From assembly GCA_012931725.1 (NCBI GenBank), contig CM022944.1, positions 11,623,448 through 11,687,447 of the forward strand: DNA of 64,000 nt, given 5' to 3'. Below, piece by piece: positions 1 through 11,333 of this stretch. A program made the translations under genes and the position numbers. Under the pieces are notes generated by a model. The model saw nothing but the letters and a program-made list of their open reading frames with translations, had not been told where the DNA came from and searched no databases. Source of the DNA: Litsea cubeba (lineage: Eukaryota; Streptophyta; Magnoliopsida; Laurales; Lauraceae). The stretch's first letter is position 1. Each line of letters starts with the position of its first letter.

Positions 1-162
1 GCATTTTTTCATATAGCAAGAAAAAAAATTAAACTATATTTTGTCCCAAAACCATTTCCAATGAAAAGAGGTAAGAATGACTTTTTTCAGCATCACCAAA
101 AAGTAACAATCACCTTTCTCAACATCACAAAAAAGGAATACGCATGCTGCAGATTTTTATTA

Positions 163-1550
163 GGGCCCGTTTCTTTCCTAGAATTTCTGGAATTCATGTC
201 TGGTAGCTGTCTGGGATTTTGAAATGCTGGAATTCTGAAATGCTACTGAATCCTGTCATTTCTGAATTCCCTGTTTCATTTATGCCTGAATTCCTGCCTG
301 AGAATTTCTAAATTTAATGAATTCTCTGTTTCATAACAAAAATGATTTTTGACTAGAATTTTACTCTTATATGCATTTTTTATATACCAATTTAACCCAT
401 CAATGTATTTTTACAACTCAATACGCAAATGTGTTTAATACTAATTGTAAGATGTAGGAATCAATGTTGGGCCCACTTTCACAATTCAAGAAGCTAAAAA
501 AAAAAAACATAATCTATGCAAACCATAACCAGATATGGTTTCATCATTGTAATCATTCTCCATTTTCACATTCAAAGTCCCCACCTTTTATCCCATGTGA
601 ACCCCCACCTCCCCATCTCATTCCCACATACCCCACCCCTTTAATCCACGTGTAGAACTCCCCCACCCATTTCACTTTCCCCATCCCAGAGGTCACAAAA
701 CCCTCTTCATTCCACTCCACACAGCAACCCCATCTCCCTTGTTCTCCACTCCCTCTCCTCACCTTACTTGCTGCCCACCGTCTCCGACCCATTTCTATCA
801 CCGCCGAGCCACCACCGTCGCCGCCGGCCACCACCGTCGCCACTGCTAGTCACCACAAAACCCACCTGTCCATCTCTTTCTAATTTCCCAATTTCCTTTT
901 CTGTGTTTTTCTCTCTTTCATTCCTTATTTCTCCCTCTCACTGCTCCAGCTCCCCGCCGGACTCCAAACGCTCGACCTGTTGGCGACTGGGTTGGTGGGC
1001 ACCTTCCCCGATGGCTTCATCCCTAAATACACAGATATTGTATACATCCATCTCTCCCACAACAATCTCACCGGGAGGACTCAAGAGCTTGCAGATGTTG
1101 GATTTGTCCCTTTCTCTATTTTTCCTTTCTTTCTTCCATTCTGTTTTCTTCCTTCTTCTTGTTGATGGACCACTGAGACCCCTCCATCAAACCCTCTAAA
1201 AAAAAAAAACCAAAACAGAAGAGAAAAGAGGGAAAAAAAATTACACCAATCATCTCAAAGCTCAGAAGAAGAAGAAACTGGCCTTCTTTCTCCTTGCCGA
1301 GGCCGGAAAACCAAAATCAAGGATGACCGTTGAGTACCGGAAAGCTCAGCCGGAATTCCTGCAATGGTGGGTTTTTGGAAATCCAGGTGTTGAGGTGGAT
1401 TTTGAAAATGCTTACTTTTTGGCATCTGTAAATACCAGAATTTTGGAATGCTAGGAATTCTTGCCAAAGAACACTGGATTCCTGACAGGAATTCCGGAAT
1501 TCCCAGACAACCGGAATTCCTGTCAGAAATTCCGAAAAAGAAACAGGGCC
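163..1550. mobile_element. Harbinger-like TIR element carrying a captured gene fragment (Pack-type)
   Basis: Imperfect terminal inverted repeats of about 45 bp begin GGGCCCGTTTCTTTCC on the left and, read on the minus strand, GGCCCTGTTTCTTTTTCGG on the right. Both continue with GGAATTTCTG-like sequence rich in GAATTC. The element is flanked by the 3-bp repeat TTA at 160-162 and 1551-1553, the target duplication expected of PIF/Harbinger or Tourist elements. No transposase is visible, so it is non-autonomous. The interior (about 460-1260) is C-rich and unlike the ends, and it contains a host-like leucine-rich-repeat segment. The TIR and TSD are seen directly; the superfamily is inferred from TSD length. 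Confidence 0.7.
951..1112 (+). pseudogene. Captured leucine-rich-repeat fragment (BRI1/BRL-like receptor kinase)
   Basis: Hand translation gives a leucine-rich-repeat stretch, LQTLDLLATGLVGTFPDGF followed by IVYIHLSHNNLTG, with the plant LxxLxLSxNxLTG spacing. It most resembles the extracellular repeats of brassinosteroid-receptor-like kinases (BRL2/VH1 type), which have the phrase 'LQ.L.LS.TGL.G..P..F..KY'. Only about 1.5 repeats remain. There is no signal peptide, membrane segment or kinase domain, and the frame runs into unrelated T-rich sequence after about 1112. It lies inside the Harbinger-like element, so it is read as a captured exon piece. The LRR call is firm; the BRL2 assignment is tentative. 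Confidence 0.6.
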
Positions 1551-1553
1551 TTA

Positions 1554-1984
1554 GTGTTCTACAAACACATCCAAAGTTATCTATTCTGTTACCCTCATTT
1601 CACTCAATGTGCTTTGCGTTGAGTCGACTTGCCGACTTAGATTTTTAATCGATAAAATCATCCTCTCCAATCTCCATCCCTGTTTGGAGAGCCTAGAAAA
1701 TCAGAAACTAACAAACAAAAGGCAGATACAACCAACTCATCACAAGAGTTTGTTAAGTTGAGTCTTTTATGACATGATGTAATATTTTGTCCCTTTACAT
1801 TTACAAATGCCCCATGTTTTTTCGGAAGCATTTCAAAATCTCTATAGTCTCAAATGAGTTAGGAATTTTAGGAATTTCAGTCCGTTTGCTTTTTTATGGA
1901 ATTTCTTGATGTTATGATACAAGGGAGAATTTAGAAATTCTACCCTATCATATTTGATAATTTTTGAATTTTTTAGACCGGAAA
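1554..1984. other. Intergenic, no gene seen
   Basis: AT-rich DNA without a supportable reading frame. The part around 1850-1980 (GGAATTTCAG, GGAATTTCTTG, GAATTTAGAAATTC) resembles decayed TIR-element ends but has no clear borders. Confidence 0.4.
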
Positions 1985-2461
1985 AGAATCAGGCATTTGA
2001 GTCACCAAACTTTTGCATTTTTTTGAGGCACCATCTCTCCCTTCCTACAAACCATTGGCTACCCACCAACAATTGAAAAAAGTGGAACCCGGCAACTTTC
2101 TTGTGTCGCTGTAGCATTGGAAGGTCACCTGTCCACAAAAGAATAATATTTACCCATCTGGACCGTTGATAAGCTGCACGTGTCCTCATCCTAGTTTAGA
2201 GATACCTTTATTTGGTACGTACCCACCGTTTCTTCTGAGAGTATCCAAATCAATGGACAGACAAGTGAAAAAAAAAATGTTATCTCACCTGATTTTGATG
2301 TCAGTGAAAAATATAGACAGGAATCAATCACAGAAAAATCTTCCCACATGCATGTTTCTATCTCAAAGATAAGGGTATTTAAATAAAAGTACAAAAACCT
2401 GTCCCCCACACTGAGCAAAATCCAAAGCAAAACAGGTGACTGAAGAACTTGGGATTGGATA

Positions 2462-2600
2462 AATGTTATGGTGCTAATGGGCTTGATCAGCTCTTTATCA
2501 TCTCATCTGGTGATTACCATCATCATCATCACTACTGATCTCCTATTACTATTATATGAACTTCTGTATCAATGTTATGGTGCTAATGGGCTTGATCAGC
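2462..2600. repeat. 30-bp direct repeat (2462-2491 and 2571-2600), templated filler
   Basis: Thirty bases beginning AATGTTATGGTGCTAATGGG occur twice without mismatch. The second copy is in its proper place in intron 3, because the intact gene has the homologous sequence at about 18200. The first copy sits exactly at the deletion junction between promoter sequence ending GGGATTGGAT and the exon 3 remnant. It therefore looks like filler DNA copied from about 110 bp away during end-joining repair. Confidence 0.85.
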
Positions 2601-3275
2601 GCTGGCCCACATTGTGCATCATTGGGCTGTGCCTTGGCCTACTTTAAGGCTTGATCATAAAAGTAAGGTATACATTTTGAAAATGGGATGGGTCATGGGT
2701 CACATATAATTTGAGAATGAATGAGGATGAGACTATCAGGTCCATAGGCTGGACTCTGGAGTAACTAAACAGGCTGGGCTTAAATCAGAAACAGACCTTG
2801 CCCAATCTGGCCCATGAAAACCCATAATCAGTAAATTTCAACTTGCTTAGGGGATTGGTGATGGGCTCCAATATCATTCAGATAGCAGTTATGTTATTCA
2901 ACATCAGATTGAATCTGTGATTGGGCTGTGATTGACTTCCCACTTGAATTAGTTTTCCCTTCTTGGAATGATTCAATCTTGCAGTAAACATATAACACTC
3001 ATATATGAGTAAAAATTATTAGTCATGACCATTACCTATCATAGTCACAGCAGTAAATAGAAGACAAAGGTTTTCCTTGATGTAAAAATGGGCCCTTAAT
3101 TGTATGATATAGTTGAGTGGCTATATTCCATTTCCATATTATTGTTATTAATAACGGAATGGTGTTTGTAATGGCAGCTGCGGGTGCTGGATACTTCATA
3201 TATAGTTGCAGACAAGACTGTGCTGGCATCAGCAAGGAAGAACTCATTTGAGCAGGCTCGCCTCTCCAATTTTGA
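2490..3275 (+). pseudogene. ENOD93 pseudogene (only the exon 3 tip and exon 4 remain)
   Basis: The last bases of exon 3 survive at 2490-2509 followed by a GTGATT donor, where the intact gene has TCATCAG|GTGATT. Exon 4 survives at about 3178-3275 after an intact CAG acceptor. Relative to the intact gene at 17114-18973, exon 4 carries a 4-bp TATA insertion near 3200 that shifts the frame, and its tail is altered by further changes. Exons 1 and 2 and the start codon are deleted. No functional protein could be made. It sits in the duplicated block at 1985-3590. Confidence 0.85.
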
Positions 3276-3590
3276 ATCTTGATTTATTGCATGTGACTAG
3301 TGCCTTAGATAGATGAGATAAGACTAAGATGACGACGATAATAAAATATGAATTAGCTAGGCCTGTACTCTGCTTATTATATAAATAAATGAGAAACAGG
3401 TTTTCGTTTTGATGGCAATTGCATTGCCGGCCAAAGGAATTAAGTAAAATGATAATGATGATGATGATGATGATAAAAAAACTCTTTTACATTTCAAAAG
3501 TATGCTCCTGTTTATGGGGAACCGCCTTGATGCATCTAATCACCAGAATAAGGAGATTTGAAGGATATGATGCGGATGAATGATTGGTCA

Positions 3591-4180
3591 TAGGATGTTG
3601 TACAAAATGTACTTTTCATGTGCAAAAAGGGGAGTGTTCCTATGGTGAGGAAAAGATGCATACGAACATTCCCCATATATATATAAGTCTTGTGCTCAAA
3701 ATTAGGAGTCCGGATTCCAAAATTAGTCTCATTTTAACCACAATTTACTCATGTGATGCGTCATTGTGGAAACAAACATGAGGATGCATACCTGTTACGC
3801 ACGAACCCTATTTATATATGTAAATACATGCAAACAAATGACCCCTAAGTGAATGACTATGTTATTGTAAAGCAAGAAGTCGATGAAGAAGAAATGATAG
3901 AGAAAGAAATGGAAAGAAAGAAGCCCCATTATACTACAGAACAGGGAAAGTGGAACTGTGGAAGACTGGAAGGAAATGAATAAAAGGCTCACATATAAGG
4001 AAAATAATCACTTTGAAGAGTCAATTGAGAAAATCCCACACACGGAAATTGATATCCAACTACACATTGCTAAAAATAAGGGTAAATTAGGGAGAGATCT
4101 CTCATTATTGGGCTATAAAGTCTCTTGGACAGAGTATTAATGTTTAAGGCCTAGAGTCCCTTGCGCATGGAATTAATTCA
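3591..4180. other. Intergenic, no gene seen
   Basis: Low-complexity AT-rich sequence. The reading frames here are short and have no recognisable motif. Confidence 0.4.
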
Positions 4181-4186
4181 GGCAGT

Positions 4187-4350
4187 GGTCCCTAAACATG
4201 TGACATCAGATTTTTATGACTCAATTGCCCTTCTAACCATTTAAATGAGTGTGTGATCCCTAAGCATGTGACATCAGAATTTTTATGACTCATTGCCCTT
4301 CTTACCATTTAAATAGGTGTGTAGTCCCTAAGCATGTGACATCACTGTCC
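4187..4350. repeat. Short tandem repeat, about 67-bp unit, 2.5 copies
   Basis: The phrase CCCTAARCATGTGACATCA recurs at about 4189, 4257 and 4324, with TTGCCCTTCTNACCATTTAAAT between copies. Confidence 0.7.
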
Positions 4351-4589
4351 TTACCATTTGTAACGGGTTGGCACTTGGAGCATGGCAAGTGAACTACTTC
4401 ATAATCCTCATAGCTAGTCCTAGAACATCCTTGAGGAAAGTCTTTCTTTCTCGACATTGGAAGAGCATCTTGATGGAAGACATTGTTTCAATAGAAATGA
4501 AGAGCTAAAGAAGAAAACCTAAGAGATTACTTGAACAACTGATTGCATAAGTCACATGGGATAGGTTGCTAGATTCAGTTAAATTTTTA

Positions 4590-5965
4590 TCAAAGCTAGA
4601 TAAATTCAAATTAAATCTAATCAAACCAAACCAAATCTAGTTAGATAATTTTATATCAAAGTGACATAACTTGTTTTCAAATTGGTTGTGATTTCAAACA
4701 CAGATAAATTCATATAAACTCAAATAAACTCATGCCAAAGTCAAATAAGTTCACATCAAAGTTAGATAAATTCGCAGAAAACTCAGATAAATTCACTTAA
4801 TTCGTATTAACTCAGATAAATTCAAAGCAAACACAAATAAATTCATATTAAACTTAGATAAATTCTACCAAACACAGATAACATCATGCCAAAGTCATAT
4901 AACACATACAAAACTTAGATAAATTCACAGCAAACTAAAAAAAAAAACTCAAAAAAACTCATGCCAAAGTTAAATAAGTTCACATCAAAGTTAGATAAAT
5001 TCACAGCAAACTTAGATAAATTCACTTAATTCGCATCAAACTCAGATTAATTCAAAGCAAACATAAATAAATTCATATCAAACTTAGATAAATTCATACC
5101 AAAGTCAGATAACATCATGCCAAAGTCAGATAATACATACAAAACTTAGATAAATTCACAAAAACTCAAAAAAACTCATGCCAAAGTCAAATAAGTTCAC
5201 ATCAAAGTTAGATAAACTCACAGCAAACTCAGATAAATTCACTTAATTCGTATCAAACTCAGATTAATTCAAAGCAAACACAAATAAATTTATATCAAAC
5301 TTAGATAAATTCATACCAAACACAGATAACATCATGCCAAAGTCAAATAACATTATGCCAAAGTCAAATAATACATAGAAAACTCAGATAACACATACAT
5401 CAAAGTTTGATAAATTCACAGCAAACTCAGATAAATTCACTTAATTCGTATCAAACTCAGATTAATTCAAAGTAAACACTAATAAATTCTTATCAAACTT
5501 AGATAAATTCATACCAAACACAAATAACATCATCCCAAAGTCAAATAATATTATGCCAAAGTTAGATAACACATACATCAATATTAGATAAATTCACAGC
5601 AAACTCAGATAAATTCACTTAATTCGTATTAAACTTAGATTAATTCAAAACAAACGCAAATAAATTCATATCAAACTTAGATAAATTCATACCAAACACA
5701 GATAACATCATGCCAAAGTCAAATAACATTATGCCAAAGTCAGATAACACGTACAGAACTTAGATAAATTCAAAGCAAACTAAAAAAAAAAACTCATTTA
5801 AAATCAAGTTGAATACATTTTAAAGTCAAATAAAATCATGTGAAATTCAGTTAATTTCATACCAAACTCATTATTTCATAAGAAACTCAGATAAATCTAG
5901 TAAAAACTCAGAGAAAATGGTTTCAAAGTCACATAAATTCATTTGAAACCTTGTTTAATTAATAA
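4590..5965. repeat. AT-rich satellite-like array with nested short units
   Basis: The array is built from variants of a 19-20 bp unit (AACTCAGATAAATTCAT, AAAGTCAAATAACATCATG). These are grouped into a higher-order unit of about 180-230 bp, seen from the recurrence of CATGCCAAAGTYAAATAAGTT near 4731, 4960 and 5177. No coding potential. The same repeat resumes immediately after 12698, so it is one array split by the CACTA element. Confidence 0.85.
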
Positions 5966-6039
5966 CAAATGAAGTTAAATTGAAATCAAACTCAAAGAAA
6001 TCATGTAACACTACAACAAAATACAGTTTTGCCAACGCA

Positions 6040-6560
6040 GTCATCGCGTCTGGAAAGGTAGGTTTTGCGTCGGCAAAAGATTTCCCAACGCATTTCAGTG
6101 CGTCGGCCGTGCGTCGGCAATTATGTGTAGCCAAATCCATAGCCGACGCTGTTTTAACTGCGTTGGCAGATCCCTGTACAATTACCAACGCACTGCAGCG
6201 TCGTCCAATACGTCGGCAAAAAGATGTGCGTCGGCAAAAAGTACTGTTTTTCTGATTCGAAAACCATATTTGCCAACGCAATACCAGCGTCGGCAAAATA
6301 AATGTCGACGCTGGCAGTGCGTTGGGAATTCATAGTAATGGCCGACACTTGCAGTGCATTGGGAATTCATATAATGGCCGACGCTGGCAGTGTATTGGGA
6401 GTTCCTAGTAATGGCCGACGCTGGCAGTGCGTTGGGAATTCATAATAATGGCCGACGCTGGCAGTGTGTTGGGAATTCCGGGTAATGGCCAAACCTACTA
6501 ATGCATTGGGAGGCCGACGCACATATCACGTCGGGAAAGGTTGTAATACCTTTTCTTTTT
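6040..6560. repeat. Left subterminal repeats of the CACTA element
   Basis: A unit of about 37 bp, GCCGACGCTGGCAGTGCGTT followed by GGGAATTCATARTAATG, begins at about 6304, 6341, 6376, 6414 and 6451. Single GCGTCGGCAAAA motifs flank it on both strands. Arrays like this are typical transposase-binding regions of CACTA elements; the binding role here is inferred. Confidence 0.8.
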
Positions 6561-8462
6561 TACGACACACACTGGTGCGTCGGGAAATATTAATTTTTTT
6601 AAAAAAATTATATTTGTGTTTTTCCCTGTATATATACCACAAAAAAAAATCTGAATACATGTTCAAACCAACAAACTTGATGCACAAACTAATTTAAAAT
6701 AGATTCATCAATAATTTTAAAATAATATCGACAACCAAATATCCGACATCCATAAACCAAAATAAATCCACATATCTCTAAAATATACAAATATTACTAC
6801 TTCATGACTTTCAAAAGATTCTAACATCCAGAAATGTCTGTGACCAAAATAAACAAGGTAGATCCCTAAGAGTCTGCAGCCAGCATGATAAAATCCAAAA
6901 CCAATCTGCAAAACAAAAAACGAACACCATCAGATACAAGTTTAATAAACTTCCTACACAAGAGGATTTTGAGATCTAACATCAGAACACAAGAGTTTGG
7001 AGCAAAAAATGTTGGTTCCATAACTCATAAAACAAGATCAACAAGTAATCAATACTACATCAAACTTCTTGTGAAATCTCACAAAATGGAAGACTTGCAT
7101 AACTCATACAGCAGGATCAACGAGTCACGCATTGATTTCATACTCATACAGCAGCAGAAGCAATACTTACCCAATGCATTGATTTCATTAAGATAGTAAT
7201 TCATGCCCAATGCTAAATTAAACACTAAATTCGAAAAAGATACCATGTCCTTGGGACATCACTACACCAAAAACGTTAAAATACTACAGTTTTGGGAGGA
7301 ATTTAGCAATTTTCTTTTTCCATAACACTAGTAGCTCTCTCTTATCATGTCTCATTTTTTTCAGTCACTATCAATATCCTCATGTCCCGATTCGACTACT
7401 TCATTCACTAGAGGTGTTGTTTCTCCATGGTAGATCCAGGTCGTGTAGGACGCTTGCATACCCTCATGGAGTATGATATTTCACAGTAGCAAAGTCATAC
7501 CTACGACTATTCAAGCAGATACTACACGGGCAATAAATATGAGTAGCATCCCCAGCATTCGCCTTTGCAAAATCAATAAATGACTTCACCCCTCTCTCAT
7601 ATTACTGACCAAGTCTTGCCATCTTATTTTTACTATCTAGTGTCGTCCAAGTCTTGTCCATATCTAGTCTTTTTAATAGATAAATCTAAACAAGATATCC
7701 ATACAAATTAAAAGCATGCTTTCATCAAACCGATAGAAGAAAAAAATCATAAACAAAGAAATAAACAGAAATATGTAGATCAAAACACCCCAAATCTCAG
7801 ATTGAAACACCATTTCCACAACCGATTTCTGCATTTCCTCAAAACAAATTCAAAGCTATAGTGATTAAAGAAAAAAAAACCACAGAGAAAATAGAGCAGA
7901 GCACTTACCACAGAGACAGAAAGAGAGAGATAGTGATTGAGAAGAAGAGAGACAGGAAAATGGGGATTTCCTTGATTTCTGCAGTGTTGATTTCTGTACC
8001 AAAAGAGAGTTGTCTGCATTCAAAGGGGTGGGTGGGGGGTTTATGCCTAACTGGATTTCAATACCTAGTTCTTTTAGTATAGAATTAGATTTCCTTGTCT
8101 ATCAACTTCAGATTTCTAAAAAATGAAAATGTGAAGATCAATAGAAAAAAAGCATGTTGATTAAAAATGAAACTTACCTTGACATTCAAGGCATTAATTC
8201 AAGCCTATAATTTAAAAAAAAAAACTTTGATTTGGTTTTGTTTGGCCTCTGGATATGCAGTAAAAAGAGAAAAAGTTAAAGAAAGGAAAGATTTTGTAAG
8301 CCACCATTTGCATGTTTCTCCCTACCAGACAATAAGGAAAGAGTTCTGATGCAGCAATCTGGACCAATAAACCCCATTGATGCTTAAATACTAACTTGCA
8401 GATTCCATAAACATATAATAGAAGATCATTACTGGAAAATTTAACAGAAGGAAGATCATTAC

Positions 8463-8662
8463 ATATGTGAAACTTGAGTAGCTGCCCAGCCAACATTGAA
8501 AATTGCAGCAAACACACTGTATCCAATTGTTTGCGCTGGAGATGAATTGGTTCCCAAGATCTTACATGGCAGGCAACCACCAAAAATAGAAGAACAGGAT
8601 ATGGCGGCCGCCAAAACTGAGCCTCCATCATGCCATAGTTTGAAATGTCCAAACCTGTCAAT
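8463..8662 (-). pseudogene. Captured exon of an MFSD12-like major facilitator transporter
   Basis: An exon-like block with an open frame runs from a TGTCAG acceptor to a CATAT|GTAATG donor on the minus strand. It translates to IDRFGHFKLWHDGGSVL, then FGGCLPCKILGT, then IGYSVFAAIFNVGWAATQVS. This matches the plant major-facilitator family related to animal MFSD12; the IDRFGHFKxWH and FNVGWAATQVSHM phrases are distinctive. The intact protein has about 12 membrane helices and only about 66 residues are present here. With RPL34 and F-box pieces upstream on the same strand it forms part of a transduplicated cassette. Family recalled from memory, not searched. Confidence 0.7.
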
Positions 8663-8946
8663 CTGACATGTAAAGCAAATACGTTTAGTAAAACATGACA
8701 TGAAAATATCCAATTGAATATATACATAAATGCCCATTAATCTATATATGTGATGCACATACAAATTCAATATCCACATCCACTCACTCACCTATCCATA
8801 TAGACTTACCTCTCCGAGATGATTCATTCATATGACACAAAAAAATCCGGTGATTTCAGAATTACTACTACTCATATTATCACTTAATTGAACCAAGGCA
8901 AGCAAGTTGCAACAAAGGGTAGTAAGAAAAGATATATTCCACTTAC

Positions 8947-9172
8947 CTACATCCCCAAGTCCAAACGCTGAAATATAAATCCATCTCCTCCCTGCAAAAC
9001 AAACAAAAAAATATATATAATTAAATTATCTTCTTACAAATCATATAATGCAAAATCATGGTAAGTCTATGTAAACAATAAATTAAGTATTTTTACCCCT
9101 TCAAAAGGATCCTTTCGCCCTCCCTATGGAAGGAATCCTGACCCTTGAATAAGATCCAACTGGCAGGACCCC
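8947..9172 (-). pseudogene. Two unidentified exon-like blocks in the captured cassette
   Basis: On the minus strand 9096-9172 reads GPASWILFKGQDSFHREGER, and 8947-8993 reads RRWIYISAFGLGDV between a TTTTGCAG acceptor and a GTAAGTGG donor. Both look like genuine former exons but I do not recognise the gene. They lie between the RPL34 and MFSD12-like fragments and could belong to a fourth captured gene. Confidence 0.4.
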
Positions 9173-9660
9173 ATATGCAGAAAATACATGTATAGAATGG
9201 AAATCATGAACCATATATTGAACAGGAAAAAAGAAAAGGGTGCCTAGAGATGGGAAGATAATATGTTAGAATCTGAGAGATTTCTCCATGTTATCTTGAA
9301 TGTGTTTCAAGTAATTGGGCAAAAGCTTCATGTCAGATGGAAACAAAGCTACACATAAAATCCAAGTACTGCTCCATCTTAAACCCCTAACGCTGAATTG
9401 TCATTAGAGGAAAAGAAAACGCCTGCCTTGTAGCGATTATAAACAAAACAAAAAAAAAAATCAGTGCTAGTGAAAGACTAACAAGAAAAGGCACATAATT
9501 ATAAAAAGATCTTTAGGAGCAGAAAGCTAATTTTATGCACAATTAAAATCATTGGAAGTCTTACTACTTATGATGGCATGCTCGAATCAGACGAAAGAGC
9601 GAGACACTAAAGCAATATACAAGCACGAGGAAAAAAAAAAACAACGGATCAAATCACGCC

Positions 9661-10080
9661 CCTTGGATTCTCTTCCCAGTAACAGGACATTTGGGCCCGC
9701 TCGCTCTCTTTTTTGTATATTGAAACACGGGCTTCCCACCTGCATTTCAACACAAATCCAGAAATCCAAAAGTAGAGATGTCAATATGGATGGATATTAA
9801 ACAAATTGAAGCAGTATCACAAAACAAAAAAGAAGAAAATGTAAAAGGATCGATCAATGCATAGATCGATGAACATACAAAAGAAAGAAAACAAAAGGCA
9901 CAAAGCTGCAGAAACATAAACAGATCATAAGAAGATACAAGGAGAAAAAGAAGAAGTAGTGTTCGGGTTAGGGTTAGGGTTTAAGAGAAAGAGAAAGAGA
10001 CCTGGGGTTTTGACGACCCTAGTCTGATTGGATTTGGTGGCATAACTATGCCGCTTTCGATAAGTTAATCTCTGCACCAT
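9661..10080 (-). pseudogene. RPL34: Captured 60S ribosomal protein L34 (eL34) exons 1 and 2
   Basis: Exon 1 (10080 down to 10002) translates to MVQRLTYRKRHSYATKSNQT then RVVKTP and ends CCAG|GTCTC. Exon 2 (9739 down to 9661) follows a TGCAG acceptor in matching phase and reads GGKPVFQYTKKRASGP then KCPVTGKRIQG. Together this is the N-terminal half of plant eL34, a large-subunit ribosomal protein of about 120 residues. The C-terminal half (GIPHLRP onward) is absent. The intron holds CTAACCCTAACCC-type telo-box sequence at about 9965-9981, common in plant ribosomal protein genes. A pyrimidine/purine-rich leader precedes the ATG. The frame is undamaged, which suggests recent capture. Host-gene fragment inside a CACTA element; not a functional gene. 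Confidence 0.88.
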
Positions 10081-10189
10081 TTTCAAATCGACCGATCGGT
10101 CTCTCTCCTTCTGCTTTTGTGCTTGCTCTCTCTCCCCCGTATCTCTCTGCTCAGAAGGTTTGAATTGAAGAAAGGAAGGGGAGGGTGAG

Positions 10190-10455
10190 GAAGATGCCGG
10201 AGCTGCTGCGAGGGGATCGGACTGGGAGTGGACGGAGCTGGCGACGAGGTCGATCTCGGTCAGGTCGGGGAAGCGGGAGGTGAGGCTGCCGGAGTGGAGG
10301 AAGTGCCAGTCGAGGAGCTTGCGGGAGCAGTGGAGGCTGCCGTGGAGGGCAAGCCAGCGCTTGCAGACGAGGGAGTTACGGAGGTGCTGGGAGGAGGGGA
10401 GGAGGGAGAAGATGCGTTTGGATTTGGGTTTGATCGTCGGAGAGACTGAGAGGCG
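10190..10455 (-). pseudogene. Captured F-box protein fragment (F-box/LRR type)
   Basis: The minus strand reads RIFSLLPSSQHLRNSLVCKR then WLALHGSL, KLLDWHFLHSG and LTSRFPDLTEIDLV. This is the second half of an F-box motif (SLVCKRW core) followed by the start of a leucine-rich region, resembling plant F-box/RNI-like proteins of the At5g51380 and At5g07670 kind. F-box proteins are substrate receptors of SCF ubiquitin ligases. The start codon, first half of the F-box and the C-terminal repeats are missing. It lies directly upstream of the RPL34 leader in the same orientation, so a chimeric transcript is conceivable. High GC and a conspicuous codon bias set it apart from the flanking DNA. Confidence 0.72.
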
Positions 10456-11064
10456 ATGAAGATGAGAGGGAAAGAAAGAAATGAGTGAGGGAGAAGAGGG
10501 AAAAGGGTAGGGCAGACCGCGCTGGCGCGAGAGGGGAAAAAATGTGGGAAAGGAAAACGAAGAATAATTGGGTTTTGGGTTAGCGACGATCGCTAATAAT
10601 ACTTTTTGCGACCGCTAGGAGAGGTCGCACGCTTTTTCCTGCGCCAATAGCTTAAATTCTAGTAGTGTTGTTGATTTGGTTGATCTTATCGATTACATCA
10701 TTCGGGTAAATTTTGTACTCGATCGGATTTAAAAAGTCCCTAGATCGCAATACAATTGATAGTAATTATACCTTATGCACTAGTTGAATGTTATAGTATC
10801 AGCAAAGTCGGGACATAATCATGACAATCCAGATCAATGATTTCTTTTTAATTGTTGATTAAATTATTTGTGTAAAATTTTAGCTCGATCGGGTTCAAAA
10901 AGCTCATTCATCGAGGTGCAAAATCATTAGGAACATGATTTGTGATTGTTGTACAAGTTTCATTTGCGGGATTGTTGCCGACTAAATAGTTTAGTCGGAA
11001 ATTACTTAGACACAATGGCCAAACCAAGGGGGATGTGGAGAAGGCGGGGAGTAAATTATTCAAC

Positions 11065-11333
11065 TTTTTGCCGGCGAAAATAAAAAAACACCGGGAAAAA
11101 ATGGGACTTTTGCCGGCGAAAATAAAAAAAACGTCGGGAAAAATGGGACTTTTGCCGGCGAAAATAAAAAAACGTCGGGAAAAATGGGACTTTTACTGGC
11201 GAAGTAATATCGCCGGGAAAACTATATTTTTCCCGGCGAAATAAGCTTTTGCGCCGACAAAAGCTATATTTTTCCCGGCGTTTTTTTATTGCGCCGGGGA
11301 AAAACGCCGGAAAAAGTGCATATTATTGTAGTG
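11065..11333. mobile_element. End of another CACTA-like element
   Basis: A unit of about 42 bp, TTTTGCCGGCGAAAATAAAA followed by AACGTCGGGAAAAATGGGAC, repeats at least three times. The block then ends in TTATTGTAGTG, which on the minus strand is CACTACAATAATATGCAC. The matching left end was not found, so this is a solo end or a deleted nested copy. Confidence 0.55.

Larger units (their letters stand above)
1985..3590 (+). repeat. Truncated direct duplicate of the ENOD93 locus
   Basis: This block aligns by eye in the same orientation with 16487-19310, about 14.5 kb downstream. It matches the promoter region (for example GTGGAACCCGGCAACTTTCT, GATAAGCTGCACG and CATCCTAGTTTAGAGA), the end of exon 3, the whole of intron 3, exon 4 and the 3' flank (GTATGCTCCTGTTT, TTGATGCATCTAATCA). 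The core promoter, exons 1 and 2, both intervening introns and most of exon 3 are missing. Similarity in intron 3 and the 3' flank is high enough to follow base by base with scattered indels, which points to a moderately old duplication. Confidence 0.85.
7260..10667. mobile_element. Probable inner CACTA-like element carrying host gene pieces
   Basis: The left end reads CACTACACCAAAAACG at 7260. A candidate right end at 10667 reads, on the minus strand, CACTACTAGAATTTAAGC, preceded by GCGACC/GGTCGC subterminal motifs. The pair shares only CACTAC, and the flanking triplets (CAT and TTG) do not match, so the pairing is tentative. An alternative right end, TTTTAGTAGTG, lies at 11361. All recognised host gene pieces fall between these ends and share the minus orientation. 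Confidence 0.45.

Noticed and set aside
553..1199. Pro/Ser-rich plus-strand and Gly-rich minus-strand frames
   Set aside because: Low-complexity translations of C-rich DNA; only the short LRR stretch in a different frame has family-level similarity.
9961..9981. TTAGGGTTAGGGTTT resembling a telomere repeat
   Set aside because: Only two or three units; on the minus strand it is the telo-box sequence typical of ribosomal protein genes and lies in the captured RPL34 intron.
10228..10449. Plus-strand frame rich in Gly, Glu and Val
   Set aside because: It is the antisense shadow of the captured F-box fragment, whose minus-strand frame has the recognisable motif.
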